Made by a program: the position numbers and the translations under genes. Shown one piece after another: positions 17,783-25,183 of a DNA stretch of 64,000 nucleotides (its first letter is position 1; every line of letters begins with the position of its first letter). The notes below the pieces were generated by a model, which saw only the letters and a list, made by a program, of their open reading frames with translations, ran no database searches and was not told the origin of the DNA. Source of the DNA: JAOUEA01 sp038249195 (GTDB lineage Bacteria; Actinomycetota; UBA4738; HRBIN12); contig JBBRWM010000001.1 in assembly GCA_038249195.1 (NCBI GenBank), positions 372,001-436,000 of the forward strand, given 5' to 3'.

Positions 17783-19105
17783 GTGAACGAGGAGGACGAG
17801 CCCCGGGATCGATCGTTGCGCGGCCGCGTGCGGCGCACGATGGTCGATCTCACGCCGCTGCGCGCGTCGCGCGATTTCCGCCTGCTGTGGACGGGACAGT
17901 TCATCTCCGAGCTGGGGCACCAGTTCGCCAGGGTCGCGATCTACGTTCAGGTCTATCAGCTCACCCACTCCGCGCTGGCCATCGGCCTGGTGGGACTCAC
18001 GGGGCTCGTCGCGCTGTTCGTGGGGACCCTCGTCGGTGCCTCCTTCATCGACGCGATGGATCGGCGGACGGTCCTGCTCTGGACGATGGTGGGACTGACG
18101 ATCGCGGCCGGCACCCTCTGGTTCGGGGCCCTTTCGGCACATCCGCCCCTGGCTCTCATCTACGGCGCGAACGCGTTGACGGCGTTCATCGCCGCGATCG
18201 AGGACCCCACGCGCACCGCGATGATCCCCCGCCTGGTGGGCGGGGACCTCCTCCCGTCGGCGCTCAACCTCAACCAGGTCATGTGGCAGACCGTGCAGAT
18301 CTCGGGCCCCGCGATCGCGGGGCTGGCCATCAGCCGATGGGGATTCCCGATCGCGTACGCGTTCGACCTCGTGACCTACCTGGTGTTGTTCGGCGCTGCC
18401 TGGATGATGAGACCGATGCCGCCCGAACACGATGCCGGGGCGGCCGCCGGCTGGCCCGCCGTCAAGGAGGGGTTCGCGTTCGTCCGTTCGAGCCGGCTGA
18501 TCTCCTCGACCTTCGTGATCGATCTCGTCGCGATGATCTTCGGGATGCCGATCGCCCTGTTCCCCATCCTGGCCGTCGAGCGGTTCCATCAGGGCCCCGC
18601 CGTGGTGGGACTCTTGCTCGCCGCGCCGTCGGTCGGAGCCTTCCTCCAAGCCGTGAGCGGGGGCTGGGTCCGCCGCGCCCACCGCCAGGGCGTGCTCGTG
18701 ATCTGGGCGGTCGTGGGCTGGGGAGCGGCCATCGCGGCCTTCGGACTCGCCGGCTCCCACCTCGCGTGGGCGCTCGCGTTCCTGGCCCTGGCCGGCGCCG
18801 CCGACGTGATCAGCGCCATCTTCCGCTCGACGATCATGCAGTTGGCCACGCCCGATCCCCTGCGAGGCCGGCTCTCGGGCATCTTTATCCTCGTGGTCAC
18901 GGGCGGGCCTCGCCTGGGGGACTTCGAGGCCGGTGTCGTCGCCTCGCTCACGTCGGCCTCGATCAGCGTCATCAGTGGTGGGCTGGCGTGCATCGCCGGC
19001 GCCGCGCTCGTGGCGGCCCGCTATCCCGAGCTGCGCCGATATCGAAGCGGCCCGGGCGCGGCCGCTTCCTCCCTCCCGCCGGGTCGCGGACACGACGAGG
19101 GCTGA
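17783..19105 (+). CDS. MFS transporter (EntS/MFS_3-like exporter)
   Basis: A 440-residue major facilitator with about 12 hydrophobic segments. The first module has FRLLWTGQFISELGHQFARV, typical of the EntS/MFS_3 subgroup, then SFIDAMDRRTVLLWT (the A-like loop motif) and IEDPTRTAMIPRLV between helices 4 and 5. The C-terminal tail is Arg/Gly/Ala-rich. EntS-type proteins export siderophores or other small molecules; the substrate here is unknown. GTG start at 17783, 45 bp after gabT. The gene lies between the GABA and cyanophycin loci, without clear linkage to either. Confidence 0.82.
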   Translation: MNEEDEPRDRSLRGRVRRTMVDLTPLRASRDFRLLWTGQFISELGHQFARVAIYVQVYQLTHSALAIGLVGLTGLVALFVGTLVGASFIDAMDRRTVLLWTMVGLTIAAGTLWFGALSAHPPLALIYGANALTAFIAAIEDPTRTAMIPRLVGGDLLPSALNLNQVMWQTVQISGPAIAGLAISRWGFPIAYAFDLVTYLVLFGAAWMMRPMPPEHDAGAAAGWPAVKEGFAFVRSSRLISSTFVIDLVAMIFGMPIALFPILAVERFHQGPAVVGLLLAAPSVGAFLQAVSGGWVRRAHRQGVLVIWAVVGWGAAIAAFGLAGSHLAWALAFLALAGAADVISAIFRSTIMQLATPDPLRGRLSGIFILVVTGGPRLGDFEAGVVASLTSASISVISGGLACIAGAALVAARYPELRRYRSGPGAAASSLPPGRGHDEG

Positions 19106-19106
19106 G

Positions 19107-19112
19107 TACGCT
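19107..19112 (+). promoter_or_regulatory. Leaderless -10 box TACGCT before a leader ORF
   Basis: TACGCT lies 8 nt before the ATG at 19121 that opens a 29-codon ORF; the ligase gene itself has no -10 at the right distance from its ATG at 19212. Confidence 0.45.
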
Positions 19113-19120
19113 TCGCAACG

Positions 19121-19210
19121 ATGACCGGGATCAACGAGCGGGCGGCACGGGAGGGCGAGCTCGGTCCTTGCGACGGACCGGCCGCGGCCCGCCTCGGCGA
19201 GGCTCCCTAG
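19121..19210 (+). CDS. 29-codon leader ORF of the CphA-like ligase
   Basis: ATG at 19121 opens MTGINERAAREG and ends with LGEAP and TAG at 19208-19210, one base before the ATG of the ligase gene. It has its own leaderless -10 box. The peptide has no recognisable domain and no run of one amino acid that would suggest attenuation. The likely role is to load ribosomes for coupled re-initiation at the ligase start. A second leader ORF of the same design is at 25139. Confidence 0.4.
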   Translation: MTGINERAAREGELGPCDGPAAARLGEAP

Positions 19211-19211
19211 G

Positions 19212-20927
19212 ATGGCGCCGTCGGTACGAACGCTCGAGGTCCGGGTCCTGGACGGACCCAACCTCTACTTCCCGCGGCCCGCGATCAAGCTCTCGCTGGC
19301 CGTCACGGGCTGGATGCGCGCCTCGGACGCGCGTGTGGGCCGCGCGGCGGCGGCACTCGGCATCTCCGGCGCCGTACAACCGGGTCGAGCCGGCACCGAG
19401 CACCGGCGTCGGATCGTGATGCGGATCGCCGCGTCGTTCACGCGCCGGGTCGCGGCAGCATCCGGAGCCCGCAGGCTCGCTGTCCGCGCACGCCCGGGTC
19501 CGGGCCCGGACCTCATCGTCGTGGCCTTCCCGTGGCGGCGGCGCGACGCCGCGCTCGCGTTGGCGGAGGAGATCGCGCTCGCCATGTCCGCGATGCTGCG
19601 CGGTGCCGGCCCCGTGCGACTCGCCGAGCAGGCGGGCGCGCGCCTGAGCGCCGTCGACCCAGGCCCGGAGCCCGAAGTCCCCGATCCCGGCGTGCCCGTC
19701 GTCCAGGTGACCGGCACGAACGGCAAGACCACCACCGTGCGGCTGTTGGCCCACCTGGTGCGCTGCGCCGGCCTTCGGGTGGCCTACTCCTCCACCGACG
19801 GCGTGTACCGCGACGACGGCAGGCTCGTGCAGTCGGGCGACTACTCGGGCTTCGGCGGCGCGGCGATCGCTCTGGCGCAACGACCCGACATCGCCGTCCT
19901 CGAAACGGCGCGAGGAGGCATGTTGCTGCGAGGCTGCGGCGTTCGGCACAACGACGTCGCCGTGGTGACGAACGTGAGCGCCGATCATCTCGGCCTCCAG
20001 GGGGTCGAGACCATCGATCAGCTCGCCGAGGTGAAGTCGGTGATCACCCGCATCACACGGCCCGGAGGCTGGGACGTGCTGAACGCCGACGACCCGCGGG
20101 TGCTATCGATGCGTCATCACGCCACCGGGAAGCTCTGGGTCTTCTCCCGCGATCCCAACCACCCCGGGATCCGGGAGGCCCTCGCCGGCGGCGGCCGCGC
20201 CATGACGGTGATGGACGGACGCGTGACCTGGCTCGAACGACAGCGCTCCCACCCGCTCGTCGACCTGCTCGACATCCCCAGCACGATCGCAGGCGTCTCG
20301 AGCGTCTACACGCAGAACGCGCTCGCGGCCGCGGCGGCCGGTCTCGCGGTCGGGCTCCCCCATCGGTCGGTGGTCCGCGGCTTGCGGTCGTTCGTGCTGG
20401 ATCCCGCCCGCAACCCGGGCCGCGCGAACCTGTTCGACTTGGACGGGCGTCTCGTGGTGGTCGACTACGCACACAACGAGGCCGGGATGGACGGGCTCAC
20501 CGAGCTGTTGAACGGGCTCCGCGTGGATGGCAAGCTCGTGTGGCTCACGATCTGCACGGCCGGAGACCGCACGGACGAGATCCTCCAGGGGTTCGGTCTT
20601 CGTGCGGCCCTCGGGTCGGATCGTCTCGCCGTCGCAGACCTTCCTCACTACCTCCGCGGCCGCAGCCGCGAGGATGTCGTGCGGCAACTTCGGGCGGGGG
20701 CCCACGAGGTAGGGGTCGACGACGTCTCGGTCTATGACGATGAGCTTCACGCCCTCCGGGCGATGGTGAAGGGATCGGCGCGAGGCGACGTGCTCGGCGT
20801 CACGGCACTCGGGATGCGCTCCGAGCTGTTCGCCTGGCTACGGCGACGGGGCGCCACCCTCCTGACGCCGGCTCAGGTCAAGGCCATCGTGCGGCGCGCG
20901 CGGGCATCGCGGGCCAACCCCGCGTAA
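19212..20927 (+). CDS. CphA-like Mur ligase lacking the ATP-grasp domain
   Basis: A 571-residue protein resembling cyanophycin synthetase with the central ATP-grasp domain missing. The N-terminus RVLDGPNLYFPRPAIKLS matches the opening of the CphA N-domain. The Mur-ligase ATP site VTGTNGKTTTVRLLAHLV is near residues 164-181, followed by the typical TDGVYRDDGRLVQSGDYSG, ETARGGMLLRG and NVSADHLG, and later DYAHNEAGMDGL. Normal CphA needs ATP-grasp for aspartate and Mur ligase for arginine addition, so this protein should do at most one amide-forming reaction. It faces cphB-cphA-dksA. Product unknown; a dipeptide or peptide modification is possible. Confidence 0.8.
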   Translation: MAPSVRTLEVRVLDGPNLYFPRPAIKLSLAVTGWMRASDARVGRAAAALGISGAVQPGRAGTEHRRRIVMRIAASFTRRVAAASGARRLAVRARPGPGPDLIVVAFPWRRRDAALALAEEIALAMSAMLRGAGPVRLAEQAGARLSAVDPGPEPEVPDPGVPVVQVTGTNGKTTTVRLLAHLVRCAGLRVAYSSTDGVYRDDGRLVQSGDYSGFGGAAIALAQRPDIAVLETARGGMLLRGCGVRHNDVAVVTNVSADHLGLQGVETIDQLAEVKSVITRITRPGGWDVLNADDPRVLSMRHHATGKLWVFSRDPNHPGIREALAGGGRAMTVMDGRVTWLERQRSHPLVDLLDIPSTIAGVSSVYTQNALAAAAAGLAVGLPHRSVVRGLRSFVLDPARNPGRANLFDLDGRLVVVDYAHNEAGMDGLTELLNGLRVDGKLVWLTICTAGDRTDEILQGFGLRAALGSDRLAVADLPHYLRGRSREDVVRQLRAGAHEVGVDDVSVYDDELHALRAMVKGSARGDVLGVTALGMRSELFAWLRRRGATLLTPAQVKAIVRRARASRANPA

Positions 20928-21005
20928 GGGGGATGCGGGCCAACCCCGCGTAAGGGGGATGCGGGCCAACCCCGCGTGAGGGGGATGCGGGCCAACCCCG
21001 CGTGA
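20909..21005 (+). repeat. 26-bp tandem repeat, 3.7 copies, each with a hairpin
   Basis: Copies begin at 20909, 20935, 20961 and 20987; the last has 19 bp. Each unit starts GCGGGCCAACCCCGCGT and contains GCGGG-CCAAC-CCCGC, a 5-bp stem with a 5-nt loop. Copies 1 and 2 have GTAAG and copies 3 and 4 GTGAG. Copy 1 contains the last codons and stop of the CphA-like gene, so the array seems to have grown from the gene end. It lies between convergent genes and may act as a transcription barrier. Confidence 0.9.
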
Positions 21006-21009
21006 GCGC

Positions 21010-21351
21010 TCATCGCAGCGCGCTGCATCGCACGCACAGCACCGACGACGGGCGCGCCTCGAGGCGTTCGGCGGGGATCGTTGCGCCGCAGCGGTCGCAG
21101 ATGCCGTAGGTGCCATCTTCGACCTTCGCGATGGCGCGATCCACGTCGGCGAGCTTGGCCGTCAGCGCGTCGGCCTGGCCGACCCGTTCGATCCGTTCGA
21201 CGGCTTGGCTCGTCCCCTCGCCGACGCGCTTGCCGAACCCGATCGTGGCGGCCGGATCGCGCGTCACGGTGGTCAGCGTCCCGAGCTCGGCGCGGAGCGC
21301 GACGCGCTCGTGCTCCAACCTGCGGCGCAGGGCCGCGACATCGAGCGCCAT
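21010..21351 (-). CDS. DksA/TraR-type zinc-finger protein
   Basis: A 113-residue protein with an N-terminal coiled-coil region (ALRRRLEHERVALRAELGTL) and a C-terminal C4 zinc finger, YGICDRCGATIPAERL then SVLCVRCSALR. In proteobacteria such proteins enter the RNA polymerase secondary channel and act with ppGpp; actinobacterial members also bind polymerase, but their role is less clear. It begins 9 nt after the cphA stop, so it is probably the third gene of a cphB-cphA-dksA operon. Linking a stringent-response-type factor to nitrogen storage is plausible but inferred. Confidence 0.85.
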   Translation of the reverse strand: MALDVAALRRRLEHERVALRAELGTLTTVTRDPAATIGFGKRVGEGTSQAVERIERVGQADALTAKLADVDRAIAKVEDGTYGICDRCGATIPAERLEARPSSVLCVRCSALR

Positions 21352-21360
21352 CGGTTGCGC

Positions 21361-24201
21361 TCAGCCCATCAGATCCGGGTCGCCGCCGACCGCGTCGGAC
21401 AGCGCGCCCTCGGATGCGCGCAGGACGTCCGGGGACGCGACGCCCCGACGCTTCTCGAGCTCCTTGAATACCTCCGTGGCATAGTCCACGCAGAGCACCA
21501 CGAGATCGCCTTGGCGCGATCGGTCGAGCGCACGGCGCACGGCCGCCATCTCGTCCAAGACCACCTCGACGCTGCCCGCGCGCGCCCCCCCTCCCACGAT
21601 GGCGTCCTCGACCCCGTCGCGGATGAGGTCCGCGGTCGCGCCCGGCTCGCGACCCCGCGGGTTGTTGTCCTCCCGCACGATCACCTCGTCGAAATACCTC
21701 GCGGCGACGCGGCCCAGCTCACGCATGTCGTCGTCGCGCCGGTCGCCGGCCGTCGCCACCACGGCGACGCGCAGGTTCGCGGTCCAACTCGCCTCGCCGG
21801 GCCGTTCGGGCGAGGGCGCGTCGCTCACGAGCCGCTCCACGAAGTCGCCCAGCGTCTCCAATCCGGCCGCGTTGTGCGCGTAGTCGAGGATGACCTTGAT
21901 GCCGTTGAGATCGAAGACGTTGAGGCGACCGGGCGCCTGATAGATCGATGTCGTGAACGAACGCAGGCCGTGGCGGATGTCGTGCAGGTGTGCGCCCACC
22001 GCCGTCGCCGCGGCCGCGGCCGCCATCGCGTTCTGCACCATCATCCGCGCCTTGCCGTCGAACGTGGATGGGAGCGTGTGCACCCACGCGATCGGCATGG
22101 TGCGCCGACCCTCCTTGATCACCATCATCTCGCCCCGGTCGCTGCGCTCCAGCACGACCGCCTTGCGGCCGCGGCGGACCCATTTCTCCACGAGCGGGTG
22201 ATCATCGCGCATCGTGAACAAGATCACGCTGCCGCTGCAGCGCCGCCGCATCTCCAACACGAGCGGGTCGTCGGCGTTCAGCACCGCCCAGCCGTTGCGC
22301 GGCACGGCCTCGACCACCACCTGCTTGACCGCCGCGAGCTGTTCCAGGGTGTTGATCTCCCGCAGACCCAGGTGGTCGCCGGTGACGTTCAGCACCACCC
22401 CGACGTCGTTGCGCCCGTAGCCGAGGCCCTCCCGCAAGATCCCCCCGCGCGCCACCTCGAAGACGGCCATGTCGATCCGGGGGTTCTGCAGGACCATCTG
22501 GGCCGACTTGGGGCCGGAGGCGTCGACGCGCTTGACGAGCCGCTCGTCGATGTAGACGCCGTCGGTGGTGGTCATACCCACCTGGTGACCCTTGCCGCGC
22601 AGGATGTGCGCGATCATGCGCGTGGTGGTGGTCTTCCCGTTCGAGCCGGTCACCGCCACGATCGGGATCCTCGACGGCGTGCCGGGCGGGAACAAGCCGT
22701 CCACGACGTGCTTGGCCACGTACTGCGGCTCGCCCTCGGTCGGATGCGTGTGCATCCGGAAGCCCGGGGCGGCGTTGACCTCCACGATCGCCCCGCCGGC
22801 CTCGCGCACCGGCTGGGAGATGTCGGGCGCCAGGAAGTCGATCCCCGCCACGTCGAGTCCCACGACGCGCGCGGCCTCCTCGGCGATCTCGACGTTGTCC
22901 TCGTGGGCGTCCCAGGTTCGGTCGATCGAGATGCCGCCGGTCGACATGTTGCCGGTGGCCGCCAGCAGGACGCGTTCCCCCTTGGGCGGAACGTCATCGA
23001 GCCCGTACCCCTGCTTCTTGACGAGCTCTTCGGCGGCGTCATCGATCTTGATGCGTGTGAGGACCTTCTCGTGGCCGAAGCCGCGCCGAGGATCTTGGTT
23101 CTCCTTGGCGGCGAGCCAGCGAACGCTGTGACGCCCGTCGCCCGTCACGTGCGCGGGCACCCGTTCGGCGATGGCCACCATGCGCCCACCCACCACCAGC
23201 ACGCGGTAGTCGTTGCCCGTCACGAACGACTCCATGATCACCGAGCCGCGCCGCGATTCCTTCTGGGCCCGCTTGAACCCCGTGCGGACGGCGCGATCGG
23301 TGCGCAGATCGAGTCCCACACCCCGGCCGTGATTGCCATCCAGCGGCTTGGTCACGACCGGGAAGCCGATCTTCTTCGCGAGCGCCACGGCGTCGGCCTC
23401 AGTGCGCACGACGTCCGCACGCGGGACGGGAAGCCCGGCCGAGCCGAGGAGCTGATTGGTCATCTTCTTGTCGCCCGCGATGTCCACGGCCAGGGCGCTG
23501 GTCATGGAGGTCATCGTGGCCCGGATGCGCTGCTGGTACTTCCCCTGGCCGAGTTGCACCAGCGACTGCTCGTTCAGGCGGATGAACGGGATGTCACGGG
23601 TCAACGCCTCGTCGAGGATGGCCTGCGTCGAAGGACCGAACTGCCGGCGCTCCGCCAACAGGATCAGGCGCTCCAACTCCGCGTCGAAATCGAATCCGGG
23701 CTCCGCCTTGATGAGGTGGTTCAGGAGGCGTACGGCGAGGCGCACGGCCGCGACGCCCACCTGCTCCTCCGCGTACCCGTAGATCACGTTGTACCGGCCC
23801 GGGGTCCCCGAGCCCCTCGTCTTCCCGCGGGAGATCTGCGCCCCCGACTCGCGCTGGAGCTCGAGAGCCACGTGTTCGGCCACGTGGCCGAGCCATGTGC
23901 CGTCCTGGAGGCGCTCGCGGAACCCACCCCGCTTGCCGAGCGAGCAGGAATGCTCCCCGACGCCCGGCAGCACCTTCAGCAGCTTGTCGTTGAACCTGGG
24001 GATCGTGTTCGAGGGCCAGTGTTCGAGCGAACCGAGGTCCACGACCATGCGGATGCACGGCTCGTAGGACCAATAGTTGGGGCCACGGAACGCCTGTGCC
24101 TGCACGATCGCGAGGTCGGGCCGCAGGGGAGGCTTCTTGGCCGCGGGCTCCGTCTTGCGCGCGCGCCGCGCCGCGCGGTTCGCGGTGGCTTCCGAGGTCA
24201 C
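21361..24201 (-). CDS. cphA: Cyanophycin synthetase
   Basis: A 946-residue cyanophycin synthetase of normal length. The N-domain begins with FRGPNYWSYEPCIRMVVDLG after a Lys/Arg-rich leader. The ATP-grasp domain (about residues 210-480) has GFPVVTKPLDGNHGRGVGL. The Mur-ligase domain carries the ATP site VAVTGSNGKTTTTRMIAHIL near 512-531, then TTDGVYIDERLVKRVDASGP, FEVARGGILREG and NVTGDHLGLREI. It adds aspartate to the backbone and arginine to each side chain to build multi-L-arginyl-poly-L-aspartate. ATGA overlap with cphB upstream. Arginine is a likely fuel for the nearby GABA genes (inference). Confidence 0.95.
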   Translation of the reverse strand: MTSEATANRAARRARKTEPAAKKPPLRPDLAIVQAQAFRGPNYWSYEPCIRMVVDLGSLEHWPSNTIPRFNDKLLKVLPGVGEHSCSLGKRGGFRERLQDGTWLGHVAEHVALELQRESGAQISRGKTRGSGTPGRYNVIYGYAEEQVGVAAVRLAVRLLNHLIKAEPGFDFDAELERLILLAERRQFGPSTQAILDEALTRDIPFIRLNEQSLVQLGQGKYQQRIRATMTSMTSALAVDIAGDKKMTNQLLGSAGLPVPRADVVRTEADAVALAKKIGFPVVTKPLDGNHGRGVGLDLRTDRAVRTGFKRAQKESRRGSVIMESFVTGNDYRVLVVGGRMVAIAERVPAHVTGDGRHSVRWLAAKENQDPRRGFGHEKVLTRIKIDDAAEELVKKQGYGLDDVPPKGERVLLAATGNMSTGGISIDRTWDAHEDNVEIAEEAARVVGLDVAGIDFLAPDISQPVREAGGAIVEVNAAPGFRMHTHPTEGEPQYVAKHVVDGLFPPGTPSRIPIVAVTGSNGKTTTTRMIAHILRGKGHQVGMTTTDGVYIDERLVKRVDASGPKSAQMVLQNPRIDMAVFEVARGGILREGLGYGRNDVGVVLNVTGDHLGLREINTLEQLAAVKQVVVEAVPRNGWAVLNADDPLVLEMRRRCSGSVILFTMRDDHPLVEKWVRRGRKAVVLERSDRGEMMVIKEGRRTMPIAWVHTLPSTFDGKARMMVQNAMAAAAAATAVGAHLHDIRHGLRSFTTSIYQAPGRLNVFDLNGIKVILDYAHNAAGLETLGDFVERLVSDAPSPERPGEASWTANLRVAVVATAGDRRDDDMRELGRVAARYFDEVIVREDNNPRGREPGATADLIRDGVEDAIVGGGARAGSVEVVLDEMAAVRRALDRSRQGDLVVLCVDYATEVFKELEKRRGVASPDVLRASEGALSDAVGGDPDLMG

Positions 24202-25064
24202 TCCGAGGCCTCTCGCTCATCCTCGAGCGCGTGCGCTCCCGCGAGCAGCCGGCGGCCTCGGAGGTCATACCAGTAGCCCGACGGCAGGGAGTGCAAGATC
24301 GCGCCCGAAACCATGAGCGGTTTATACCCCTTCCCGCGGTAGGCGTCCGTCCGGACCTGCGTGCCGTCCACGATCGTGACGGCGCCGCGCCCGATGACGT
24401 GCAGGGTCTGGTCGGCGAAGATGATCGCGCACGTGTCCTCGTCGATCCCGAGCCCGAGGAGCGACGGGGACTGGGCCACGAGGGCGAGGAGCCTCCCGAT
24501 GCGGCCCCGCTCGCCGAAGTGCTGGTCGATCACCACGTTCGACACGATGCCGAGGCCGGCGGAGAGCTGGACCATGCGGTTCTTGGGCGTCGGCCCGGCG
24601 TTGCCGAAGGCCACCATGTGGCTGGCCACGGCGCTGGCGCCGGCGGAGGTTCCGGCGATCACGGCCCCGCGGTCGTGCGCGAGGAACAGGGCGTCGCCGA
24701 GCCTCGTTCCGGCTACGACCTGCGTGAGCCGGGACTGGTTGCCGCCCGTGAGGTAGATGCCCGTCGCCTCGCGCAAGATCGCGGCGACCTCGGGGTCGTC
24801 CGCCTCCTCACGCTCCTCGGGCCGCACCCCGACGATGCGGCCGATCCCCAGCTCCGTGAAGAGCTCGCTGTAGAGGCTGGTCGCCTGGTCTCCGAGCGAG
24901 GATGCCGTCGAGATCACCACCACGGTTCCGGCGTCGCCCCCGGCGAACTTGGCAAAGCGGGAGAGGATCACCTTGTCGCGGAGCTTGTCCTCGGCGCCTC
25001 CGATCACCATCACCGGCCCGGCCGAAAGACCCCCCAGCGCGTGCAGCGAACCCTCATCCTCCAT
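24198..25064 (-). CDS. cphB: Cyanophycinase
   Basis: A 288-residue S51-family serine peptidase that cuts cyanophycin to beta-Asp-Arg dipeptides. It begins with PVMVIGGAEDKLRDKVIL; the nucleophile elbow is VIAGTSAGASAVA with the serine near residue 138; GIYLTGGNQSRLTQV and VVIDQHFGERGRIGRL complete the active site. The ATG at 25064 has TAGAAT 6 nt upstream, so the operon mRNA is probably leaderless. The stop overlaps the cphA start by ATGA. Having synthesis and breakdown genes in one operon implies that balance is set after transcription. Confidence 0.95.
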   Translation of the reverse strand: MEDEGSLHALGGLSAGPVMVIGGAEDKLRDKVILSRFAKFAGGDAGTVVVISTASSLGDQATSLYSELFTELGIGRIVGVRPEEREEADDPEVAAILREATGIYLTGGNQSRLTQVVAGTRLGDALFLAHDRGAVIAGTSAGASAVASHMVAFGNAGPTPKNRMVQLSAGLGIVSNVVIDQHFGERGRIGRLLALVAQSPSLLGLGIDEDTCAIIFADQTLHVIGRGAVTIVDGTQVRTDAYRGKGYKPLMVSGAILHSLPSGYWYDLRGRRLLAGAHALEDEREASE

Positions 25065-25070
25065 GGCCGG

Positions 25071-25076
25071 ATTCTA
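25071..25076 (-). promoter_or_regulatory. Leaderless -10 box TAGAAT of the cphB-cphA-dksA operon
   Basis: On the minus strand TAGAAT lies 6 nt before the cphB ATG at 25064. Confidence 0.55.
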
Positions 25077-25125
25077 GCCGCACGTCGAGGTGGATCCGGT
25101 GCATCACCGGCACTTCGCGCGCGTG

Positions 25126-25131
25126 TATCGT
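25126..25131 (+). promoter_or_regulatory. Leaderless -10 box TATCGT before a 14-codon ORF
   Basis: TATCGT lies 7 nt before the ATG at 25139. That ATG is out of frame with the glycosylase gene and opens a 14-codon leader ORF. Confidence 0.45.
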
Positions 25132-25138
25132 GCCCGCC

Positions 25139-25183
25139 ATGGCCGAGGACCCGCCGTCAGCGTCCGACCCCGCGTCGGAATGA
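25139..25183 (+). CDS. 14-codon leader ORF coupled to the DNA glycosylase gene
   Basis: ATG at 25139 encodes MAEDPPSASDPASE and stops with TGA at 25181-25183, overlapping the ATG of the glycosylase at 25180 (ATGA). It has a leaderless -10 box at the normal distance, whereas the glycosylase start has neither -10 nor ribosome-binding site. Ribosomes finishing the leader would restart on the glycosylase. The peptide is acidic and Pro/Ser-rich with no known domain. Confidence 0.45.
   Translation: MAEDPPSASDPASE

Noticed and set aside
19208..19213. TAGGAT as the leaderless -10 of the CphA-like ligase
   Set aside because: It overlaps the ATG at 19212 and no start codon lies 6-9 nt downstream of it. 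The leader ORF model fits better.
20909..21005. A CRISPR-like array
   Set aside because: The repeats are directly adjacent with no spacers, and no cas genes are near.
21205..24276. A 1023-codon open frame on the plus strand opposite cphA
   Set aside because: It is antisense to a clear cyanophycin synthetase. Its translation is rich in His, Arg, Asp and Val with no domain, as expected from GC-rich antisense frames.
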